Below are positions 11,401 through 23,000 of a DNA stretch of 64,000 bases, piece after piece. The DNA comes from Blepharisma stoltei (Eukaryota > Ciliophora > Heterotrichea > Heterotrichida > Blepharismidae): the NCBI GenBank assembly GCA_914767885.1, contig CAJZBQ010000032.1:248001-312000 (forward strand), read 5' to 3'. The translations under genes and the position numbers were made by a program. The notes beneath the pieces are model-generated. The model saw nothing but the letters and a program-made list of their open reading frames with translations. It did not search any database and had not been told where the DNA came from. How positions within the stretch are numbered: position 1 is the first letter of the stretch; each line of letters opens with the position of its first letter.

Positions 11401-13226
11401 GCAAGCTTGGAAAAGTCAAATTTCAAGATCTTCAAGACCAAGAAAACCGGATGGAATCACCGAATCACAGCGAAGCAGATTCTGGTGCACAATTTTTGGA
11501 TGACACTTTGAATGCGATGAGTGATTTAGTAGATGAAGGTAAGGCAGAATCACTTTTTGAAAAGCAAGCCCAAAATACTTCTTCAGGTATATTTTAAATA
11601 GTTATCATCCAAAAATTAGTTGATGATACCACAAAATATTTCAAAACATTTGAAATTATTTTATTTTTTTCTATTATAGCAACAATTGGCATGAGTATAG
11701 GAGTATTAATATACACATATAGAGACGTTCAACATACAAGCGAAATAACTATTTTCACTCATCTGGGCGAGCTATGATATAGATTCAGCCATATGGGCGA
11801 TACAACAAGAACACTATGATTTGAAACTAATTATGGAGTATTAAATGTTACTCGAGAGTTCTTATCATTCAACGATACAATAAATACTCTGATATTCATT
11901 AAAAACGAACTGCTAAATGATCTGTCTGAATGAACTTATTGTTCTGCATCAAGCATTGTGACTGATTCTAAAATAGGAATTTGGAATTTCGATGGACCTC
12001 CTCACATAGACAATTATAATCTCTATGATACTGTCCAATTATTAATTTCAGCTGTAATAATTATTTAGGGACAAACTCTGATGGCTAAAATTGAAAGAAA
12101 AGTATCAATTATTGATGAGGCTCAGTTTATTATAATTAATTGTTTAGGAACAGCTTATAATGCTGTTACAAATACGATAAAAGATTTAGGCAACTGCGAA
12201 GAAAGTAGAGTAAAAGAAAATGGAACAAAAATCACTCTACTTTTATTTTTTGGGATTTTAGCTGTGGGATGCTTTCATGCAATTTTGATCTATTATATTT
12301 ATTTGATAAACAGAAAATATAATGCATTTTGGAGTTTTGTACAGCAAATATCATCATTGTCATATATAGATTTACGAATGGCATGTGTAGACAGGCTCTC
12401 CAATGTTCATGGGATTGAGTATGATCTTATAGAGAATTCTGTGCGCATTCGATCACAAAAAGATAAGGCTGCAAAAATTCATACCAAAATCTATATAAAA
12501 TTGATCCTTCACTTATCAATTTTTTTTCTTATTGTTTTGTTTTACTTTTTATTCCAAAAATTTTATTTATATGATAAGTGTGAAAATCTAATGAAAAATC
12601 GCCCATATTTGATCGAAAATTTTTCTTACAGAAGAGCAACACTGTCAATGCTCTCACTTTTTTCTAGAGATACAAACACTCAAGAATACAAAAAATGATT
12701 TCCTCTTTCCTATGATTTCACAAACTCGTGGAGCGAGTATAAGCAAGCATCTGAAATTCTCAAAAAAAAAGGCTTAGAAGCAAGGATTAGCAAATTTAAA
12801 ATATTAATGTCTGATAAACTCAAAAAAAGAGTTTTTGAAGGCATAGACACTTATAATATGAAATTGCGTCTAGGAGATTTAGCTGCAACAAATTTAGTCT
12901 ATTTTGATGCAGTTTATATAGCTGCTGCTGCTCAGCAAATGAATACAGTTAATGATATCTGAAACTTTGTAGATAGTATTTATCAGCTACAAGTTGAGAT
13001 GGGGATTGATTATCAAATGGCCAGCGAAGACTCCAAAGATGCTATTAATTTGCAATTGTCCTATATTGTATATACTACGATTATGTTTTCAATTGTCCTA
13101 ATTTCGCTGTATGTTTTTTATTATTTTCCTTTGCTGAGGCACGAAAAAATTGTATTAAAAAAGCTTCAAATTATGACGCAGATAATTCCATGCACAAATA
13201 ATCATTTAAAAGATCTTACCATATAA
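8413..13226 (+). CDS. Gene C: PAS-domain multi-pass membrane protein
   Basis: The first ATG in frame (MYASSNFNLFENRD) is at 8413 and the TAA ends at 13226. Removing IESs of 93, 340 and 115 bp and two 15-nt introns leaves exactly 1412 codons. Order: about eight membrane helices (residues ~55-400, with LPYYNPLENGIKAF), a helical segment, PAS region (NQESFGLISYINEKAAQILR to TTRQIAMLSSDGI), polar linker, membrane helix (IILFFSIIATIGMSIGVLIY), conserved Cys-containing segment (TYCSASS), helix, RMACVDRLSNVHGIEYD, YLYDKCENLMKNRP, RATLSMLSLFSRDT, final helix. About eight TGA codons fall on Trp positions conserved in paralogs. Its 3' half is duplicated as a decayed copy at 24302-25370. Likely a surface or vacuolar sensor protein, but ligand and partner cannot be told from sequence. 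Confidence 0.85.
10029..10121. other. Short 93-bp IES in gene C
   Basis: AT-rich, no family similarity, several in-frame stops. Joining the TA at 10029 to the TA at 10122 gives ILLRIILGDSDYANI in frame. Ends are rich in TTAAT. Length and composition fit the short non-repetitive IES class of Blepharisma. Confidence 0.7.
10481..10820. mobile_element. CTCCGTGAG-family MITE/IES in gene C
   Basis: Left end ACTCCTCCCTCAGTGAGTGA and inverted right end with TTCGTTCACGGAAGGGAGGAG. TA-to-TA removal gives MGYLVECKFIIRIT, matching EGFLFECQLIIRFT of gene E across the PAS domain. The tandem inner and outer copies of the CTCCGTGAGCGAAC motif at one end mark the family's orientation. Confidence 0.9.
11274..11388. 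other. 115-bp IES in gene C
   Basis: TA-bounded; ends AACTCCCCCTTGATTTG and, inverted, ACTCCTCCCTGATATG. It contains a TTTTTAGC/GCAAAAATTTTTGC internal repeat. Excision joins MNFSI to SRISKLGKVKF in frame. It may be a shrunken relative of the C-rich-ended MITEs. Confidence 0.75.
11587..11601 (+). other. 15-nt intron in gene C
   Basis: GTATATTTTAAATAG contains an in-frame TAA; exact removal joins NTSS to VIIQKLVDD, the point where paralogs read RFVTKVIQES. Confidence 0.85.
12054..12068 (+). other. 15-nt intron in gene C
   Basis: GTAATAATTATTTAG with in-frame TAG. Removal joins LLISA to GQTLMAK. Position matches the 15-nt intron of gene B; D and E lack it. Confidence 0.85.
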
Positions 13227-14007
13227 ATTTTAACAAGTTGCTTAAATTTAAGTATTTTTATCAAAACTTATCAAAAAATTCGCCTGCTATAATTTTTAGA
13301 AGTGCAATTTAAGCTATTAACTAAATTATTGACATTTTTGTTAAAATAAAATAATTCACAGGCTTCAGCACAAGAAATATGATAATAAATTCAATAAAAT
13401 AAAAAATTTAATTCTCTCAGATATATTTTACTTTGTGAAGATTAAAATAATTAGCATTTAATGCTTAAGTGAATTTTAAATTTTATTTGACTCAAACTTT
13501 ATCACTTTCTTAATTTGATTTTGATTTTTATGCTATAATTAAAAATTTTCAATTATAATTTCTTTGAAAATTACAAATTTTTGCTGGAATTGCTTGAAAA
13601 TATTTATAAATGACACAAATCCGCTTTAATTGCCAATTTCTCCTTCTATTTATATTTTGAACTTAAGACAAAAGAGCTAAATCACCCTTCCATATTTATA
13701 TAAAAATAGATTAATAATATTTTCTAGAACATTGAATCAGCTAAGAAATACCTATCTATTTCAATTTTATGCTTATATTGTAGCTCAGCTTTTGAATTAA
13801 TAGCTCCTATGGTTCAAGCTTGTCAGATATCAAATTTACCAAATTCAGGGAGGAATTTTGGATAAATTGTGATAAGCATTGCATTAATTTTATTTTATAA
13901 ATGACTGATTTATTGTTAAATAATCAAAGTTTATTAAAAATGGAATTCTAGAATTTCGAATACTTATTGATTCATTTATGAGATTAAGAAGTTCTAATAT
14001 AATTAAA
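13227..14007. other. Intergenic region between genes C and D (duplicated)
   Basis: 780 bp of AT-rich sequence, recognisably the same as 25371-26163 (for example the stretch around 13770-13845 versus 25935-26005). No gene, repeat family or RNA was seen. It should hold the terminator of C and the promoter of D; conserved blocks between the copies would be the place to look. Confidence 0.6.
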
Positions 14008-17000
14008 ATGCCTGAAGATATAGCTCATAAACCTATATAGATTCTTTACCGAATAAAATGTACTGGATTCTCGAGCAAGCAAAACAGACTCTCTCAAAGA
14101 AATGAGCACAATCTCTATTAAAAAATGACATAAAATTTAAGATACCAAATTAGATTGGGATTGATTAATAACTAAAAATCCTATCGCCATCTTGATTTTT
14201 AAAAGCCATAATAAAAATTAAAACTCTGATTTTTTTTGTTCGTTATGTCGCCATCTGGATTTAAAAAATTAAAATTCTTAATCCACCTCACGCTGTTTCA
14301 TTCAGAGCTTGATATTTGAAGTGTTTAATAAGATATATTGCAGCTTTATTTTCAGCTTTCTGTATAAGCAAGCGCGCAAATTTATTTTTGAAATTTTTTT
14401 GTTCGTTATATCACCATCTTGATTTTTCTGGCTATATTAAAAATTAAAATTCTTAATCTCTCATTGAGTTTCATTCAGAGAATGTATTTTAGGTTTTTAA
14501 TAAGATAATTGGTAGCTCTATTTTCTGCTTTCTGGGTAAGCTCACAATTTATTTTTTATTTTTCAAAGCTATATTAAAAATTAAAATTCTTAATCGATCT
14601 CACACGGCTTCATTCAAAATTTAATATTTTAAGTATTTAATAACAAAGCCATTTTTAAAAATTGGTGCTTTTAATTGTCAACTATTTTCACGCTTACCAC
14701 CATTTTTGGCATGCCACTTTTTAGCACTTCCGATACTCATCTCTTTGAGAGAGTCTGTTTTACTCGTTCAAGAGTCCAGTGCATTTTATTCTATAAAGAA
14801 ATTTATATAGGGGTATGAGCTATAGCAAGATATTGGGAACCGAAACCACCGAAGTTTTTAACCTTAAAAAGTATCCAAGCACTAAAGAAGAAATAAAAAT
14901 TTATGTCTTCAAAATTTTGGAAAAATTATTTAAGGTAACATACAATACTAAAATGAAAAGAGCAAGACAGCAAATGCAGGAAATTATAATAAATTTTATA
15001 ATTGCATTGCAGATGGCTACAATGATTTGGAGTCCCAATGTAAATATAAAAAACTGGGATCCAAATTTAGATACTTGGCAAATAATCAAATATGTCAGCT
15101 TCGAAAGAATATGTGGAGAGACTGGAACACTTAATATATATTTCTATGTTACAGTCTTCGAAATATTACTTTGAATATTTTGCTTTATAGCACTTCTTTC
15201 ATTTAGCTATTTTGAAACTACTCTCTCATATTTCTATATTTTACTCCCAAAGAAAATTTTATGTTTCCTTACTTCTATAGGCTTTATACCTAGCCTGATG
15301 ATTTTATTAGTAGTATTCAAATATTCCACCTTTAATTACCACGAAATTTCTGAATATTCCAATAGTATTTCATCATACTATATTAATTATGGAAAACTTG
15401 TCGGATTTTTTTCAATTTTACTTGCTATCATTTTACTGACAATTAATATTTTTTCAATAATATTTACGTCTGATATTAGGCATTCCTCTGCAAAAGTAAA
15501 TATCAGATCAAGAGCTTTTTCGAAGCTTGAAATAGCTCAGCTTTTTTTTATGTTTTTTCAATGCATTTCTTATGTAATGCTGAATGAAAAATATTTTTTA
15601 ATTAGTCAAGGATTTTTATTCATATATGGATTTATTCTTGCTGAAAAAATTATTTCAGCACTTCCTTATTATAGAGGTTTCCTCTATATAGCGCTGAAAG
15701 CGCAGACATTTTCCCAGGAGCTTTCCAAGTTCGTCGGACCAAATCGCTTTTTGGTCCGACCAAGGCATTGATTTGGTGCAACCAACCGATAAATTCCGAT
15801 CAGAATTTATCGGCCTTACAGCGCCAAACATAGGAAACTTCTATATAACCCCATTGAAAATGCAATAAAATCATGCCAAATTAGTGCAATATCAATATCT
15901 ATCTTAATTTTTCTATTTAGCGCATATTTGGACAATGGAGAAATTATTGCTATTTTAAACATATTTTTGCAGCCTTTTGCGCTAATTTTAGTATGTCTTA
16001 AAGTAAAATCAAACTCAGCTGCAAAAATTGAAGTAAATACTGACTTTATAAATCAATATGAATTTGAAAGAAAAATGAGACCAAAATTATGTAATGAATT
16101 AAAACATGATTTTAACGATTTAATAAATAAATTCTCTTATTTTAGCCAAAAAGCGAAATTTGAATATGATAAACTATTTGTATTATGAGAAGCTAATTAT
16201 TGTTTTTATGTGCTCAAAAATGAACAGCTAACAAGGGTTAAATTAACAAAAATGAAAAATGCCAAAAATATTTTAGAAGGAGAAATCCAGCAATGGTTAC
16301 TTATTAATAAGCTTGACAACAATAAAACTAATTCATCTGAAGTGAAGTTTTTAGAGTATTTAGACGAGTTAAACAGAGTAAAAACATATGATTTATCATT
16401 ATGCGAAAAATTGCTTGATGTGATCAATGAAATTTTATTAAAATCTCCAAAAATTGATAAATTAGTAAGCATGATTATAACGATGACCCCCTCAATCTTC
16501 ATGTCTACTGCAACAAAAATTTTTCGAAAAAATCTTCGTGCCTACTGCAACACAAAATTTTTATAAAAAACATTAATGCATTTTTCTCTAAGTGAGTTTC
16601 TCAAAAAAAAACATAAAGCAGTGCTGCTTTAGGTGTTTCAATGACATTCTCATCGAGATTTGGACGGCTATTGCCATCGCTCACCATTTTATTAAACTTA
16701 CCTAGCTAAAAAGTACGGAAAAATTTAAGATGCGCATCGAAAATTTGTTGCAAGAGGATTAGGATTAAGATTATTATAGACAGGCGCTAGCCATATTGAT
16801 GGCGCAGTCATTAAAGACCTCCCGTACGGAAGGTTCTTCCGCTTTTCGACTCCAGCCCAGAGGATCTATCCCTCTTACGAGTGCCCTTCCGGTACCTTCT
16901 GTCTCCTCCTTGCCTTGGGAGTTCAGCCTTGAGTGGGCGGCTTACGGATTTCTGCGGCCCTGCTACGGGCGATTGGAGTAGCTTGATTCCAAGGAATTGG

Positions 17001-20000
17001 AGTCTATTGGGGTGTCAAAGTGCCTTTTTTCAACAGCTACAGGAAAAAGACTGTTCCCCTGCGGCCTGGGCCGAAAGCCCCGGTTTCTCGTTAGAGGAAT
17101 ACTAATGGGTCCCGGATTCAAAGGACGTTGCTGAGCTCCTCCATTTCCAACCACAGGAAAGCAGCCAAAACCTACCCGGATACACACTTCTTGAGCCTGC
17201 GTCTGATTCTCGGCTTGGAGTCCGTCCCAGTTCGCCGTAGCCATAAGGTCTGGACTGCTGCGCCAAGAGGGCAGGCTGGCACGTGTCGCCATTTTAATGT
17301 ATATATAGAAATATAATTTAAATGGCGCTATAAGGAGTATTTTCTGGATGAACCAGCAGGTCTAAGGTATTTGAGGTCTTATGCAAGATGCACAGAAACA
17401 AAATGGGGCATGCTGCATTGATACAGGAAGAGATGATACAAGAGATCTTCAGTGCAAGCTTAGTTGATGAAGGATGAATTAATGCATGATGTGCTGGCAC
17501 AGAGCACTGTAGACAAGTGGCATTGATACAAGAAAATGAAATGATAAAAGAATTGACAGTGCAAGATGATTCAATACAAATTGTGCTGGCACAGAACGAA
17601 GATTGCATGTGATGTACTAATAAGGGTGAAGCTGTAAGAGTGGCAACTATGCAAGGTATCATTCTGCAAAATGATATTAAGATAAGGTTTAACCTAGATT
17701 TCCTTATAAAGGTTTGACTAATAGTGATATGTTAAGTTGTTATTGTGGAATGATCTTAGCAATTAATGCAATTATGAAGCAATATATATAATGAAAATTG
17801 AAAACTGCTTTATGAAATGGGACTTATTTATTTATCATGCTATAGATATGCAAGTTAGTATGGAAATGGTCATGAACATTTGATATTGATATTTTGTCTT
17901 GGCATGCACTGTTTGACTATAAGTGTAATTCTTTGAATTCAAGACATAAGTCATAAATTATATTACATTCTATGTAAACTCGATTAATTTCATATACATG
18001 AAATTGTTTGAATGCTTAGGAAAAGCACATCATGAAGCTCACTATGTTTCACTTGTTTTATGATTTATGGTTCAAAATGTAAACAAGAGTTGAAAAGTGA
18101 AATATAAAATTTCATATGAAAACAAAATTTAGCATGCTAAAATTATTTCGTGCGCCAAATTGATGCTCAAATATAAGTTTAGTTTGCTAAAAATGTTTGA
18201 CATGTGAGTTTTTATTTTCACGTGTCAAAATAATTTGCAATTCTGATCGGGATTCCATATTTAGTAAACAGATTTTCATGGTTTTTAACATTTTGGTAAT
18301 TTATTATTTTATGTATGCTCAGCAGATCACATGGGCTCTATTAACGATGCAATCACATGCAACAAATTTTCATAATAATCTTATTTCTGCAAGCACTTGC
18401 ACAATCAATTATTATTATCTCATACTTTTCTAATAGATCAATGCCCTAAAATTAATATAAGCATCACAAATATACTTTTAATATCACATTTGAAAGCATT
18501 CAATAGTGCATTATATGATCTGTAGGACTACCAAATTTTTTACCAATATTCAGCTGAAATCAATATCAAAGCCATCGTTAAAATCGATTACATTGCATCT
18601 TTTTGACAGAAAAAGAAGCAACCGGCATTTCTCCATAAACGAATACTATAACACTGTTCTATCATATCAGACAAGTGTTTAATACAATAAATGTTCAAAT
18701 ACCGCGAAACAATAAGACAACAGCAAATTATTCAAATTTTCGAAAACTGAAGCAATAAGAAGCAATTTTAGATGTATTACAACTCAATTAAGCATTACCA
18801 AGTATCTATCCACTGTTAGATGAGCTTAACATAAATACTTCATCCTGCCTCAACTAAGTTTGCACTGAAGATCTCTTGTATCACCTCTATCTGTATCAAT
18901 GCAGTCTGCCCCATTTTACTTCGGTGCATCTTGCACGAGATCTCAAATTCCTTGGACCTGTCGGCTTATCCAGAAAACACGCCTTATAGCGCTATTTAAA
19001 GTAAATTGCTATAATTTGTTGCAGAGACATGAAAATTATTATTTTTTTTATATAAAATTTTATATTAAAAAATTGCATTTTTGTTGCAATAGACATGAAG
19101 ATTGGGGGGGGGGTCATCGTTACCTTCAGCACAAGTATGACTCGACCTGAACTTCCCTTCCCTCCCCCCATCCCTGACGGTTTCAATTTGAACGAAATTG
19201 TTAATTCAAAATGAAAAGTCCCTCACTAAGGATTTGACAAGTCAAATTTAATTTGTAGACTTTAATAAAGTTGAAACTGTCAGGGGCTAGGGGAGAGGGT
19301 AGGAGGGTTTCTCAGGTCGATCTATAACCGTGCTCACGGTGTACTAAAGCATCAGACGATGTCAATAAAATGAAAAACTTGTATGAGAAACTTGTAAGTA
19401 GCCACAAACAAATCTGTGGGATCGAGCTTTATGCGTCATTTTTGCAAAGTATTTTTCATAATGATGACCTCAGTAATCTGATGCTACGAAAAATAGAAAC
19501 CATAAAAATTAATGACTTTAAATCTGCAGCCTTTAGCGAACAAAATGGTATTTTGCTTGTTTCAGTTGATTCTATATCATTTCCCGTCGAAGATCGAACA
19601 CTGCATTTGCCCGTGGCCTAGCGCAACGAAGTGGATCGATCCAGAGGTCCATGTGCCCGACACGTGGACAAATATGGTGGCAGCTCTAGAAACGGTTATC
19701 CCGTAAAACTTTATAGATAATAAGATAAGATACTATATCATTTGGAGAAATCGTATATATAAATGACCCAGCTTTATATATACTAAAAACTTCAAGGCTT
19801 GATACTATAGGAAAATCTTTTACGAAATTTATACCTCTACAGTATAGACTTAACCACGATACATATATTCATGAATTCGTCCAAAACTGTACAAATCCTG
19901 ATGTTACAAATCATCATGATTTCTTCCTTGAAAATGACGAAGGATTTTTATTTGAATGCCAGCTAATAATAAGGTTCACTCCGATGTATAACAAGGTTTA

Positions 20001-23000
20001 TATTTTAATTTCCATAAAGCCTCTCAACACTTCTAGGCAAATGGCTTTAATTAGCAATGAAGGCATTATTCAAAATCATACTAATAAATTTCCATATTTT
20101 GTAGGGTGTGAAGGGGCAAGTGCTAAGAACAGAAATATTTCTGAATTTATTTCAAATTTTAGCATGCACTCTATCAATACTTTGGAACCTAAAATTGAAA
20201 TGGTTGACAACCATGAAATCGCCTTAATCCATTCAGAAAAAATCATAAAAGACACTAAAATCCATACTTTTACAATAATTTATAGCGAAGATGATATGCA
20301 TATCTGGAAAAGAGAAGCTAAGTCTCACCAAGTCATTTATCTCAATAACAACAATGACACGGACACTGCAGTTTACTACTGCAACTGGATGCCATCAATT
20401 AATCAAAAAATGTATGAAAATATTAAATCTGTCTTCAAGATAACTGGAAAATTGCCTCAAGTTCCTATAGAAAATAATGATAATATCGACGCCCCAAAGG
20501 ACTCTCAAAAAACCATAGAACATTTTTCGACCCCTAAAGACCTTCTAACTCCATTAAGCAAAGATAGATATAATTCTGCCTCAAACAGCCAATCGAATTC
20601 CGCTCAACGATTTGTTACAAAAGTGATCCAAGAATCAGAAAACCGTATAAAATTTTTCCAGTCTATCTTTTTCTTTTCAGTTTTAGCTGTCGCTTGCTCA
20701 AATATTGGGATTTTAATTTATATTTATGATGAAGTCGATCATACGAGCTCATTGAAAACTTTTGAGCATTTAGGAGAAATTTTATATTTAATAGTATCCT
20801 CTGCTGATTTTGTAGTATCGATAAGCTATCATGTGAAAAATGGGCAATTATCAAATTCAAGTAATGTCCTGAATTTTAACAGGACTATTTTGCAGTTGAA
20901 TTCTTTAAAAGATTCGATCAGAACTGATTATGCAGACTGAAGTTACTGCCAGAACTCTGATATTTCGATAAAACCTTTAATTCCTGTATGGAAATATGAA
21001 AATAATAATGAGCTGAAAATGGTTAACTTTTATGATGCCATACAAGAATTCATAATTAAAGGAAATGATTTTATATCAAAAGTAGAAACTAGCAGCGATA
21101 ATTCTAATGAAATGAAATTTATCATAAAAAACTCACTTGGATTCATGTATGAGTACTCAGATTCTGCATTAGAAGGACTAGTTAGCTGTGAAAAAGACCG
21201 TATAAGTGGCCAAGGAGCTAATATAGGTGCATTTTTAGGCCTTGGAGTCGGGATTATTACTCTATTCTTAGCTTTTTTAATCATCCAGATTCTCTCCATC
21301 AATAAAAGATATCAGGCACTATGAGACACTGTTATGAAAGTAGCCCGACTTTTTGGCGTCGAAGAGAAATATATTTTAATTGAAAGGCTTGCAGAGGTAC
21401 ATGGAATTGACTATGCCTCCATAACTCATTCTGTAGGTGGGTTTTGGCCGGCTCAAGGGCTTTTGCACTTGGCCACGGCTGCCCTGGCTAGTGTCAAGAG
21501 AAAGCAGGAGAATCTGTTAATGTTGAGATAAGGCAAGTGACGAGCAATCCACAGAACTGCACAATCTAACTTATGGACTGTCCATATACCACCAGCAACA
21601 GCCGGAAAGAGACCCTCAAACCTGGAGGACGGGCAGACAGCAAGTCCGTAATTAAGTAGCTGACACGTCCTAGTTAAGTTTTAGGATTACTCAATCATTC
21701 TGATCAGTAGACTGACAAGAATCCTGATCAGAGACTAACTATTAAGTCTAAGTCTAAGACTATGCCTCATTAGACAATAATTGCTCTTCTAAAAAAAGCC
21801 ATGAGGACTATAAAAAATTGAGTTTTAAAGTATTATGAAGATATGCATGAAGGCTCTCAATATTTTTCCTTGTTTCTGTTACATTTTATTTGGTCATTTA
21901 TTTTGTACTTTATGCTCATTGTGAAGAATTTATGGTGAGTAGGCCTGTGATTCTACAAACTTTTACCAAGCAAAGAGCTCTATTATCAAGAATGAGCCTT
22001 TTTGCAAGGGATATTAATATTCCTGTAAATGAGGGATTATTTGCAAGTAGTTATTCTTTTAAGAATCCAAAGACAGAATTAGTAAACTCAGCAAGCCTTT
22101 TGAACGATGAAATATTGAGTATGAGGGATTCTAACTCCCCCTTTTAAATTTGAGCAAATTATTGGTAATTTCCATTTTTTTTTATATTAAAACCCACTTT
22201 AAATTGTGAATTTTTTATAGGAAGGTTTAAATTCTAATTTTTATATCATTAGTTTTGCCTAACTTAATGGAGCAAGTGCAATTAGGATAATATTTAAATT
22301 CAATTTTTTAAAAATTTTAATATCTTTGATTATTTTTTATATTGAAAAAATTATCCCTTTTTCAAATTAGAACAGGACTTTTTTGCTCAAATGTGAGTGG
22401 GGAAGTAGGATTTTAGATTTGGCATCTGAAGATCTAAAGAAGAGAATTTTTGAATACTCTGAAATTGATGTAGGGATATTAAAATATGGGACAATTTCAG
22501 CAACAAATTCAGTGATTTTTCAAGCTTTTAGCTTAGGGAGTGGGACTCGTTTCTTTTACACGAGGTCTACTCCATAACGACTATTTTTTTTTGGCCTAAT
22601 TTTTTTTGGCCTAATTTTTTTCGGCCTATTTTTTTTTGGCCTATTTCATAACGACTATTTTTTTTTGGCCTATTTTTTCTGTCGAGGATAATTCATGAAG
22701 CTGCTGAGAGAACTAAATAATTATTGGGTAACGGATGTATTTCCTTACACGATTAATATTAAGTAAATTAAGTGGAAAAATCCTAATTAAATTTAAAATT
22801 CTCGAAATTTAAAAAGCAATGAATTAGCATTCATGGAGTAAGAGATCTGTTAAAGGTGTATTTTATGTTAATAAAATCGTTTAAAATACATTAAAAATTA
22901 TATTAAAATCATTAGTATGAAATTAGGCCCAAATATTAGTAAAAAATAGCTAAAAAATGGCCAAAAAAAAGTCAAAAAAAATAGGTCAAAAAAAAAATAG

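Larger units (their letters stand above)
16476..19341. mobile_element. 2866-bp composite IES in gene D
   Basis: Joining the TA at 16476 with the TA at 19342 gives MITKASDDVNKM, matching MITHVSDQINKM of gene E, which lacks the insert. The outer element has inverted ends (TAACGATGACCCCCTCAATC at 16478; its complement ends near 19132). Nested inside are an antisense retroposon (16752-17310) and another long-TIR element (17311-19005). A further palindromic element (19134-19329) lies beside the right end. No transposase-like reading frame was recognised; the ORFs over 16796-17316 sit in the GC-rich retroposon. Confidence 0.85.

Noticed and set aside
16796-17662. Overlapping ORFs on both strands in the GC-rich segment as genes
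   Set aside because: They are short, in competing frames, without domains, and coincide with a retroposon and a TIR arm inside an IES that the sister gene lacks.
21420-21757. Exonic retroposons as introner elements giving new spliceosomal introns
   Set aside because: Only some copies show GT/AG near the ends, and introns here are 15 nt; removal fits target-repeat or TA boundaries instead.
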